NCBI GenBank assembly: GCA_003445095.1
Contig: DLVS01000166.1
Span: 1 to 9,360 of the forward strand
DNA length: 9,360 nucleotides
Reading direction: 5' to 3'
From: Verrucomicrobiales bacterium
GTDB lineage: Bacteria; Verrucomicrobiota; Verrucomicrobiia; Limisphaerales; UBA9464
Shown: in pieces, positions 1 through 5,427 of the stretch
Layout of the letters: each line of letters starts with the position of its first letter
Numbering within the stretch: position 1 is the stretch's first letter
Position numbers and translations under genes: made by a program
The notes under the pieces: generated by a model
The model's input: only the letters and a program-made list of their open reading frames with translations
Databases searched by the model: none
What the model was told of the DNA's origin: nothing

Positions 1-291
1 GCAAAATTGGCCGCAGTCCTCCAGCGGTGCGCCCTACATGTCGGCGCTGATTCCGGAATAACTCATCTCGCGGCGGCTCTTGGTGTGCCCACCGTCACGG
101 TGTACCGGGACTACGACGGCCGTCTGGAATGGACGCCGCCTGGCTCCCGGCACCAACAAATGGTCGTGCCTTGTCCATGCATCCCGAAACTTCAAAGCCG
201 ATGCGAAACCTCAGGTCGAGCAGAGTGCCTAGCGACCGTCACATCCACGGACGTTGTTGCCGCCTGCCTCCGGTTGCTGGAGCAGTCCTAA
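1..291 (+). CDS. Glycosyltransferase family 9 (heptosyltransferase-like), C-terminal fragment
   Basis: This is the last 96 codons of a gene that begins before the window; the frame is open from base 1 and ends at TAA 289-291. The fragment carries the family 9 C-terminal signature, a GADSGITHLAAALGVPTV stretch at about bases 43-96, in which the Asp-Ser-Gly and His residues belong to the nucleotide-sugar binding site of heptosyltransferases such as WaaC and WaaF. A short Cys-rich stretch follows (CPC, then two further Cys), as is common near the end of these proteins. Members transfer heptose or other sugars from ADP- or NDP-sugars to lipopolysaccharide core on the cytoplasmic face of the inner membrane. 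The acceptor and sugar cannot be told from this fragment. It stands alone on the plus strand, with a convergent tRNA gene downstream. Confidence 0.85.
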   Translation, partial: AKLAAVLQRCALHVGADSGITHLAAALGVPTVTVYRDYDGRLEWTPPGSRHQQMVVPCPCIPKLQSRCETSGRAECLATVTSTDVVAACLRLLEQS

Positions 292-316
292 TTCTGAAAC
301 TGGAACCGCTCATCTT

Positions 317-328
317 CGTCAATTGACG
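317..328. repeat. 12-bp perfect palindrome
   Basis: CGTCAATTGACG is a perfect self-complementary 12-mer lying 25 bases after the stop codon of the glycosyltransferase fragment. It has no T-tract, so it is not a convincing terminator. It could be chance or a protein binding site. Confidence 0.3.
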
Positions 329-428
329 CTGAACCGAAGGACCTGGGATCAATACCCCCTCCCGCGTGCTTTGGTCCGATCCCTTCCTCGAGCGATCGCG
401 TTCCATCAGCAAAGATTTGCGGTCACCA

Positions 429-449
429 TCGATAAACAACGTTTATCGA
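429..449. repeat. Perfect inverted repeat, 9-bp arms with 3-nt spacer
   Basis: TCGATAAAC (429-437) and GTTTATCGA (441-449) are perfect reverse complements separated by AAC. The arms are AT-rich in a GC-rich setting and no T-run follows. It is therefore more like an operator for a dimeric regulator than an intrinsic terminator, although a terminator for the upstream glycosyltransferase gene cannot be excluded. No plus-strand gene follows it within reach, so its target, if any, is unclear. Confidence 0.4.
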
Positions 450-496
450 GCAGGCCCGGATGACGAGAGCGAGGATGGGGCGTGCTAAATGTGGCA

Positions 497-525
497 AAGG
501 GGCTACCGATTGGCGGTAACCCCTT
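497..525 (-). terminator. Hairpin terminator of tRNA-fMet (minus strand)
   Basis: The arms 497-508 and 514-525 pair over 12 bp with one G:U wobble and a 5-nt loop. Read on the minus strand, the hairpin starts 18 nt after the CCA end of the tRNA gene, and the descending arm ends in CCCCTTT. The T-tract is short, so termination may be partial or Rho-assisted. Confidence 0.6.
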
Positions 526-543
526 GTTACTAGGTGAGGAAAT

Positions 544-620
<77 letters not shown>

Positions 621-633
621 GTAAGGACGTCGG

Positions 634-661
634 AAGATAGGGAGCCGGATTCGTGAGGCAA
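634..661 (-). promoter_or_regulatory. Candidate sigma-70-type promoter for tRNA-fMet
   Basis: On the minus strand TTGCCT (656-661) and TATCTT (634-639) are separated by 16 bp; each matches 4 of 6 consensus bases. The -10 element ends 13 nt before the mature tRNA 5' end, which would give a very short leader, as expected for a tRNA transcription unit. The call rests on motif match and position only. Confidence 0.45.
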
Positions 662-789
662 GACTCGTCTCCCAAAATTTCTACTTCCGTGAGGACAGAT
701 TTTCGTCGCCGTTGCTCACCACCTTGCAGAGACATCCTCGGTATCGGATGCTCGCGACACGACGCGGACCTCCAGCCGTTCGCCGCATA

Positions 790-2223
790 CTACGAGAGCT
801 TCGCAAGCAATTCGTCGTTGCTCTTATGCTTTTTCAGCGCCGCGATCAGCGTCTCCATGGCTTCGACTGGCTGTAAGTCAGTCAACATCCGGCGAAGCTT
901 CCGAATCGCCTCAATCTGGTTCGTCGGAAACAGCTTCTCTTCTTTGCGCGTGCCCGACTTCGGAATGTCGATGGAAGGAAATAACCGACGCTCGCTGAGC
1001 TTGCGATCGAGGATCAATTCCATGTTACCGGTGCCCTTGAACTCCTGAAAAATCAGTTCGTCCATGCGGCTGCCGGTATCGATTAGGGCCGTCGCCAGAA
1101 TCGTCAGCGATCCGCCTTCTTCAATCTTGCGGGCGGCGGCGAACATCTTGCGCGGAATTTCCAGAGCGCGGGCATCGACCCCGCCGGTCATCGTTCGGCC
1201 GGAACCACCATGGACGGAGTTGTAGGCGCGGGCGACCCGGGTAATCGAGTCGAGCAACACAAAGACATCCTTGCCCGCTTCCACCATCCGCTTGCAGCGC
1301 TCGATGGTGAACCGACTCAGCCGGACGTGAGTCTCCAAATCCTGGTCGTTGCTCGACGCCACCACCTCAGCCTTCACGCTGCGTTGGAAGTCGGTGACTT
1401 CTTCCGGCCGCTCGTCGATCAGCAACACTACTGTTACCACTTCCGGATGGTTGGTCGTGATCGCATTGCAAATCTGTTTGAGAATCGTTGTTTTGCCGGT
1501 TCGAGGTGGCGCCACGATGAGACCACGCGTGCCTTTTCCGATTGGGGTAACGAGATCAATGATTCGTTGCTCCAACTGATCTGACGCGGTCTCCAGTCGG
1601 AACTTCTCGACTGGATCAATGGTTGTCAGGTTTTCAAAGCGAATGGCATGAATGAATTCTTGGTACGACTTGCCATTGACCTTCAGCACTTCCCGCAATT
1701 GTGGGCTATTACCCTTGTGGGGCGGGTTAACCGTGCATTCGATCAGACATCCCTCGCGGAGCCCCAGGCGCTTGATTGAATCAGGTGTCAGGAAGACGTC
1801 GGTCGGCTTCGGCGCGTAGTGGCCTTTAGCGGAACGCAGGAATCCGAACCCCTTCTCCGACACTTCTAAATACCCTTCGTGAATCACCGGCTGACCGTCC
1901 GGCCCGAGCTGAGGTCCTGCCGGCCGCTGCGGTTGCCCCCCGTTGTTGCGGGGCATTTGTTGATTCTGAGGCGGACGTTGCCCTCCACCGGGCCCTTGGC
2001 GATGGCCGTGCCCGTGGCCGTGACCTCCTTGAGGAGGGCGTGACTGGAAACCTGGTACAGTTGTGGGAGGGCGTTGGGGCCCGCCTAGTGCTGAAGGTGG
2101 ACGCTGGGGGCCAGGATTAGTCGGACGACCAGGTCCGGATTCAGGCACTGTCGCGCTATTGCCCGGTGACCGGTCGGCGCCTTGGGGCGCGGGTGCCGGG
2201 GGCTGCACACTCGAATTACTCAT
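790..2223 (-). CDS. rho: Transcription termination factor Rho with disordered N-terminal extension
   Basis: Rho is a hexameric RNA-dependent ATPase and helicase that binds nascent C-rich RNA and stops transcription. The protein is 477 aa (E. coli Rho 419). Residues 1-112 are low complexity: Pro, Gly, Gln and Asn rich with a HGHGHGHR run at 68-75. The cold-shock-type RNA-binding domain spans about 113-185 (GFGFLR 125-130, DVFLTP 143-148). The ATPase core follows: Walker [10 protein letters not shown] 238-246, catalytic Glu motif [10 protein letters not shown] 268-276 (E271), Walker B ending at D325, Q-loop region TGGVDARAL 346-354, and GSRMDE and GTGNMEL motifs at about 384-403. The usual N-terminal helix bundle is not recognisable. 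The start is ATG 2221-2223; upstream the frame is closed by TAA at 2272-2274 with no ATG between, so a missed helical N-terminus is unlikely. There is no clear Shine-Dalgarno. The gene is divergent from glycerate kinase and followed by tRNA-fMet. Confidence 0.97.
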   Translation of the reverse strand: MSNSSVQPPAPAPQGADRSPGNSATVPESGPGRPTNPGPQRPPSALGGPQRPPTTVPGFQSRPPQGGHGHGHGHRQGPGGGQRPPQNQQMPRNNGGQPQRPAGPQLGPDGQPVIHEGYLEVSEKGFGFLRSAKGHYAPKPTDVFLTPDSIKRLGLREGCLIECTVNPPHKGNSPQLREVLKVNGKSYQEFIHAIRFENLTTIDPVEKFRLETASDQLEQRIIDLVTPIGKGTRGLIVAPPRTGKTTILKQICNAITTNHPEVVTVVLLIDERPEEVTDFQRSVKAEVVASSNDQDLETHVRLSRFTIERCKRMVEAGKDVFVLLDSITRVARAYNSVHGGSGRTMTGGVDARALEIPRKMFAAARKIEEGGSLTILATALIDTGSRMDELIFQEFKGTGNMELILDRKLSERRLFPSIDIPKSGTRKEEKLFPTNQIEAIRKLRRMLTDLQPVEAMETLIAALKKHKSNDELLAKLS

Positions 2224-2616
2224 ACAATTATGACTTGCCCGGAAGTCGCCTGAACCCAGGAAAGCGGCAGATTATCTCACGCAGCCGCAAGAACTTCGAA
2301 CTTGGGGAAGCAATCCACAACGCACAATATGAGCGGGATTGTCAGGCCTCGGACTGCTTTTACGTAACGATGAATTCGGGCGTACGCAACTATTTGTATG
2401 AGGTTTTATGTGAACAAAAGCCGGTGTGATTGGACGACTTGGAGGGCCGTACAGGTGATCTGCTCACCATTCCTGGCGGCAGGCGATTCGTGGCCGTGGT
2501 AACTCTGGGTCCTGGTCGCTCCTTCGCCGGAAGTGAGTTCACCCTCACCAACCAAGTAGACGAGTTTCACGATTTCATCTTGGCATTGCCCCGCCCGCCC
2601 GCCGCAGACTTCGCCC
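2224..2616. other. Divergent intergenic region between rho and glycerate kinase
   Basis: These 393 bases must hold the rho leader and promoter (minus) and probably the glycerate kinase promoter (plus). I see no convincing gene. The part at about 2350-2415 is AT-richer than its surroundings and includes the 8-bp palindrome TTACGTAA, so promoters may sit there. A TTGTCA at about 2339 on the plus strand resembles a -35 box but has no good -10 partner. A GTGAG/CTCAC pair at about 2534-2549 could form a small hairpin. No element is strong enough to call alone. Confidence 0.5.
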
Positions 2617-3747
2617 ATGTCACTTCGGGTATTGGTGGCCCCGGATAAGTTCAAGGGGACCCTCACAGCGGAGCAAGCGGCTGGTGCCATTGTCAACGGC
2701 TGGTGGGGCGCGCGGCCTCAGGATGAAATGGAAATGCTCCCCATCACCGATGGCGGCGACGGATTCGGAGATGTGGTGTCCAACTTGATCGGCGCTCACG
2801 AGTGTGTCACGGCAACGGTCGATGCGGCCAATCGCCCCGTGGGCGCCTGCTGGTGGTGGCAGCCCGAGCTTCGCGTCGCTGTCATCGAAGCGGCCCGAGT
2901 GATCGGTTTAGCGATGTTGCCTCACCATAAATTCCACCCGTTTGAACTCGATACGCGTGGACTCGGACCGGTGATTCAAGCAGCAGTGGCCGCGGGCGCG
3001 CAGCATATCTACATCGGAATCGGCGGCAGCGCGACCAACGACGGTGGATTCGGTGTGGCCCGGGCGCTCGGGTGGCGTTTCTTCGATGACCGAGATCAGT
3101 TGATTGAGAAGTGGGTTAAACTCAACAAACTGACCCGTTGGTTGCCTCCGCTCGATCCTATCCTAGGGGTCGATTTCACCGTCGCGGTGGACGTGGAGAT
3201 TCCCTTGCTCGGTCTCAACGGAGCGACCCGAATCTTCGGCCCCCAAAAGGGGATCCTACCTGCTCAATTTCCGATCGCGGAAGCTCCGCTTGAGCGCTTG
3301 GGCCTTCGCGCGGCTGAACTCATGGGATATGACGTCGCGGCGGACGCCGGTTGCGGTGCAGCGGGGGGGCTCGGCTTCGGCCTCAAGGTATTTCTCGGTG
3401 CCAAGTTAGAGCCTGGATTCGAGATCTTCGCGCGCTATTCCCATATCGACGCCAAGCTCGAAAAGGCCGATGTCATTCTCACGGGCGAAGGGATGATCGA
3501 TAAACAAACCCTCATGGGCAAAGGTACGGGCCGTCTCGCGCAACGCTGCCATGCTTTGGGTAAACGCTGCGTGGGATTCGGCGGAATGGTTGAAGGCGCC
3601 GCCAAAACCCAAATGGCCGATCGGCTCTTTCATTCGGTCCATGATATCGCGCCTTCGATGACCAATCCTACCGAAGCGAAAAAGAATGCGGCCATGTGGT
3701 TGGAACGTCTCGCGAACAAAGTCGCGAGTGATTACGACTGGTCGTGA
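2617..3747 (+). CDS. Glycerate kinase (GlxK/GarK family)
   Basis: This 376-aa protein matches the usual length of the bacterial glycerate 2-kinase family, which phosphorylates D-glycerate with ATP (usually to 2-phosphoglycerate) and feeds glyoxylate or glycerate into lower glycolysis in the cytoplasm. Family motifs in order: APDKFKGTLTA 8-18, ITDGGDG 43-49, GIGGSATNDGG 134-144, FGPQKG 207-212, GCGAAGGLGFGL 245-256 and LTGEGMIDKQTLMGKG 288-303. One departure is VDVEIPLLG at 191-199, where I expect a D-x-x-NPL-type sequence, so the usual Asn is Ile. The ATG at 2617 puts the APDKFKG motif at the normal distance from the N-terminus; no Shine-Dalgarno is visible. The stop codon overlaps the GTG start of the recombinase gene, suggesting an operon with translational coupling. 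Whether GlxK, GarK or another member is the closest relative is not decided. Confidence 0.94.
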   Translation: MSLRVLVAPDKFKGTLTAEQAAGAIVNGWWGARPQDEMEMLPITDGGDGFGDVVSNLIGAHECVTATVDAANRPVGACWWWQPELRVAVIEAARVIGLAMLPHHKFHPFELDTRGLGPVIQAAVAAGAQHIYIGIGGSATNDGGFGVARALGWRFFDDRDQLIEKWVKLNKLTRWLPPLDPILGVDFTVAVDVEIPLLGLNGATRIFGPQKGILPAQFPIAEAPLERLGLRAAELMGYDVAADAGCGAAGGLGFGLKVFLGAKLEPGFEIFARYSHIDAKLEKADVILTGEGMIDKQTLMGKGTGRLAQRCHALGKRCVGFGGMVEGAAKTQMADRLFHSVHDIAPSMTNPTEAKKNAAMWLERLANKVASDYDWS

Positions 3748-4727
3748 ATCCTGCTACTCCGAACGTCAGCCCGCTGGAATTTGCCTCGAAGCGAGACCCT
3801 CTGGTCCAGCGCTTCTTGCAAGAACTGGAGGTTCGAGCGAGTTCGGCGTATACCGTTCGGAATTACGCTCATGCCCTAAGAGAATTCGCACATTGGCACA
3901 CCGAAACGGTGGGGGGCGCGCCGGATTGGCTTTCCCTTAAACGCGACACATTCCGTCTCTATATCCGCGCGTTGGGCCGACAAGGACTCGCCCGCTCGCC
4001 CATTCACCTTCGCTTTAGTGCTCTACGGGGTTTCTACCGCTTCCTCCTTCGCGAAGGCTTAATCCAAGCTCATCCGGTGCGAGACCTGTCCCTGCCGAGA
4101 CGTGAGCGACGGCTCCCTCATTTCATTCCGGCCGCGCAAATGGCCGCTCTACTTGAGGCGCCGCTTCGGATGCTTGCCACCCCACCGTCCAAGGATCGTC
4201 CGGAGTCCGAGGCAGCGTTGCTTTGGCGCGATGCGGCCATTCTAGAGGTCATCTACTCGTCCGGATTGCGCATCAGCGAGGCATGTGGTTTGCGTCAATC
4301 GGACATCGACTTGGCGGAGCGCCGGCTCCGGGTGCGAGGCAAGGGTCGAAAAGAGCGAGAGATCCCTTTGGGGCGGCCGGCCGCGCGCGCGATGGAACGA
4401 TATTGGAAGGAAGCCCGAATTCCGCGTTCACCTGATGCGCCGGCCTTTCTCCGCGGCCCGGCCGACTCAGAGCCGGCCCAGCCAGTCCGTCCGATTGAGA
4501 TCCAAAAGCGGCTCAAGCGGTATCTGCTTTCAGCGGGACTCGATCGGAAGCTGACTCCCCATAAATTGCGCCACAGCTTCGCGACCCACTTGCTGGACCG
4601 GGGAGCCGACTTGCGGAGTGTGCAGGAACTTTTGGGACACACGCGGCTGGCCTCGACCGAAATCTACACTCACGTCTCGGCCGAGCGGCTCAAGCAAGCC
4701 TACGACGCGGCGCATCCGCGGGCCTGA
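3744..4727 (+). CDS. xerC: Tyrosine recombinase XerC/XerD
   Basis: This is a site-specific recombinase of the phage-integrase family, 327 aa. XerC and XerD act at dif near the replication terminus to resolve chromosome dimers at division. The N-terminal SAM-like DNA-binding domain spans about 18-108 (YTVRNYAHALREFAHW 36-51, LRFSALRGFYRFLLREG 89-105). The catalytic domain has the full active-site set: R176 (GLRISEACGL), K200 (RGKGRKER), H273 and R276 (HKLRHSFATHLL), H299 (LLGH) and nucleophile Y308 (EIYTHVS). It looks enzymatically intact. There is an insertion-like Pro/Ala-rich stretch at about 229-250. The GTG start overlaps the glycerate kinase stop by 4 nt (GTGA). Absence of att sites or other phage genes supports a housekeeping Xer rather than an integrase. 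XerC versus XerD is not certain from sequence alone. Confidence 0.9.
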   Translation: MNPATPNVSPLEFASKRDPLVQRFLQELEVRASSAYTVRNYAHALREFAHWHTETVGGAPDWLSLKRDTFRLYIRALGRQGLARSPIHLRFSALRGFYRFLLREGLIQAHPVRDLSLPRRERRLPHFIPAAQMAALLEAPLRMLATPPSKDRPESEAALLWRDAAILEVIYSSGLRISEACGLRQSDIDLAERRLRVRGKGRKEREIPLGRPAARAMERYWKEARIPRSPDAPAFLRGPADSEPAQPVRPIEIQKRLKRYLLSAGLDRKLTPHKLRHSFATHLLDRGADLRSVQELLGHTRLASTEIYTHVSAERLKQAYDAAHPRA

Positions 4728-4874
4728 TTCGGTGTGACTTTCGCTCGGAACCGGTGGCCACAACTAGAGGCTCGGCCCGCCCGGAAGAAGACCGAGGACC
4801 CTATGGCCGGAAACAATCCCTAGACACTCCTTAGGCCCAACTCTACCGTCCCGGCCTCGATTAACGGACGTTTA

Positions 4875-4902
4875 CCGGGCGGTGGTTTGCTGCCCGACAC
4901 CG
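4875..4902 (+). promoter_or_regulatory. Structured rpsO leader: two interleaved stems just before the start codon
   Basis: Stem 1 pairs CGGGC (4876-4880) with GCCCG (4892-4896). Stem 2 pairs GGTG (4881-4884) with CACC (4898-4901) and could add C4880:G4902 if stem 1 opens. Because the 5' arm of stem 2 lies in the loop of stem 1, they can form a pseudoknot-like fold or two competing hairpins. The structure ends 7-8 nt before the ATG, inside the ribosome footprint. S15 represses its own mRNA through varied leader structures in several bacteria, including a pseudoknot in E. coli, so a similar role is plausible. The connecting loops are short (0 and 1 nt), so a classical coaxial pseudoknot would be strained. 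Confidence 0.4.
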
Positions 4903-4909
4903 AAATCTT

Positions 4910-5167
4910 ATGGAAGCAAAGTCAAAGACCATCACCGAACACCGCACGCACGACAAAGACACCGGGTCTCCCGAAGTTCAAGTCGCGCTGCTGTCGAGCC
5001 GCATCAACAATCTCACGGAACACCTGCAAAGGAATCAAAAGGACCACGGCTCGCGCCGCGGCCTGATTATCCTCGTTAGCCAGCGCCGTCGCTTGCTTAA
5101 CTACCTGCAGGCCAAAGACGAGGGCCGATATCAGGCCCTCACTAAGAAGTTGAAGCTGCGGAAATAG
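4910..5167 (+). CDS. rpsO: 30S ribosomal protein S15
   Basis: This is an early-binding protein of the 30S subunit that recognises the 16S rRNA three-way junction in the central domain and helps organise the platform. The 85-aa product is close to the usual 88-89. The family signature is clear: [23 protein letters not shown] at about 17-39 ([11 protein letters not shown]), then [23 protein letters not shown] at 44-66, including the RNA-contacting SRRGL and QRRRLLNYL segments. The ATG at 4910 gives the expected N-terminus. No Shine-Dalgarno precedes it; the upstream bases are occupied by a structured leader. pnp follows after 260 nt on the same strand, the conserved rpsO-pnp arrangement. Confidence 0.97.
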   Translation: MEAKSKTITEHRTHDKDTGSPEVQVALLSSRINNLTEHLQRNQKDHGSRRGLIILVSQRRRLLNYLQAKDEGRYQALTKKLKLRK

Positions 5168-5175
5168 TTTTCTGA

Positions 5176-5213
5176 AAGCCGGGCCCAAAGCCCGGCTTCG
5201 GCTTTGGGCCGGC
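5176..5213 (+). terminator. GC-rich hairpin(s) after rpsO with two alternative folds; attenuator or processing site
   Basis: Fold A is a perfect 9-bp stem, 5176-5184 with 5190-5198, loop CCAAA. Fold B pairs 5178-5192 with 5200-5213, 14 bp with one bulged G and a 7-nt loop. The folds share bases, so they exclude each other. Neither is followed by a proper T-tract, so complete intrinsic termination is doubtful. It may be a partial terminator, an mRNA 3'-end protector, or a processing site between the rpsO and pnp messages. Confidence 0.55.
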
Positions 5214-5229
5214 ACCTCCGCGAGGAGGT
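5214..5229 (+). promoter_or_regulatory. Hairpin with GCGA tetraloop in pnp leader
   Basis: ACCTCC (5214-5219) pairs perfectly with GGAGGT (5224-5229) around a GCGA (GNRA-type) tetraloop. It directly abuts the preceding hairpin and buries an AGGAGG Shine-Dalgarno-like sequence. The bases AGGTC (5226-5230) can alternatively pair with GACCT (5250-5254), so a switch between two states is possible. No gene starts at a suitable distance after the AGGAGG. Confidence 0.5.
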
Positions 5230-5231
5230 CT

Positions 5232-5261
5232 GAACACCAACAATGACGTGACCTGGTGTTC
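5232..5261 (+). promoter_or_regulatory. 8-bp perfect hairpin in pnp leader
   Basis: GAACACCA (5232-5239) pairs perfectly with TGGTGTTC (5254-5261) around a 14-nt loop. It lacks a T-tract and is part of a run of hairpins before pnp. In E. coli the pnp leader forms a double-stranded element cut by RNase III and then used for PNPase autoregulation; a similar role here is inference. Confidence 0.5.
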
Positions 5262-5283
5262 GCGTCCGGCCAGATCGAAACCA

Positions 5284-5303
5284 AGTTGGTTGCGTCAACA
5301 ACT
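5284..5303 (+). promoter_or_regulatory. Bulged hairpin in pnp leader
   Basis: AGTT and GTTG (5284-5287, 5289-5292) pair with CAAC and AACT (5296-5303), giving 8 bp with a single bulged G5288 and a CGT loop. It is one of the series of small stems before pnp, with no known counterpart that I recognise. Confidence 0.35.
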
Positions 5304-5312
5304 AATAAGGTC

Positions 5313-5327
5313 CGCCCGCTCCGGGCG
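5313..5327 (+). promoter_or_regulatory. Compact GC hairpin in pnp leader
   Basis: CGCCCG (5313-5318) pairs with CGGGCG (5322-5327) around a CTC loop, followed by ATTTC. It is terminator-like in shape, but the T-run has only three T, so it is better read as an attenuator or stability element than as a full terminator. Confidence 0.45.
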
Positions 5328-5341
5328 ATTTCACTCAGCGA

Positions 5342-5381
5342 CCCCGACCGCGCTGGCATACGTGCCAAATACGGGTCGGGG
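5342..5381 (+). promoter_or_regulatory. Two-tier stem in pnp leader (8-bp outer stem, 5-bp inner hairpin)
   Basis: CCCCGACC (5342-5349) pairs perfectly with GGTCGGGG (5374-5381). Inside, TGGCA (5354-5358) pairs with TGCCA (5363-5367) around TACG. This is the largest predicted structure close to pnp and ends 46 nt before its ATG. It is a reasonable candidate for an RNase III-type cleavage or PNPase autoregulation site, by analogy with the E. coli pnp leader. Confidence 0.5.
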
Positions 5382-5427
5382 CGGTTGACTGAAATTTCTC
5401 AGAGCATTCAGCGGATTCTACCGCACT

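Noticed and set aside
722..746. CATCC/GGATG pairing between rho and the tRNA as a rho terminator
   Set aside because: The stem is only 5 bp with an 8-nt loop and no T-tract on the minus strand, so I do not call it a terminator.
2430..2648. Plus-strand frame of 72 codons (TTG start) in the rho/glycerate kinase gap
   Set aside because: No Shine-Dalgarno, no recognisable domain, and it runs into the glycerate kinase start in another frame. Treated as chance.
2406..2696. Minus-strand frame of 96 codons in the same gap
   Set aside because: It overlaps the glycerate kinase 5' end on the opposite strand and has no recognisable motif; its composition looks like a shadow frame.
3744..4727. The tyrosine recombinase as a phage or island integrase
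   Set aside because: No att-like direct repeats, phage genes or composition change were seen near it, the adjacent genes are housekeeping, and length and motifs fit XerC/XerD. The nearby tRNA-fMet shows no duplicated 3' end.
5243..5251. Two-codon mini-ORF (ATG ACG TGA) after the AGGAGG at 5223-5228
   Set aside because: The spacing of 14 nt between AGGAGG and ATG is too long for efficient initiation, and such tiny frames occur by chance.
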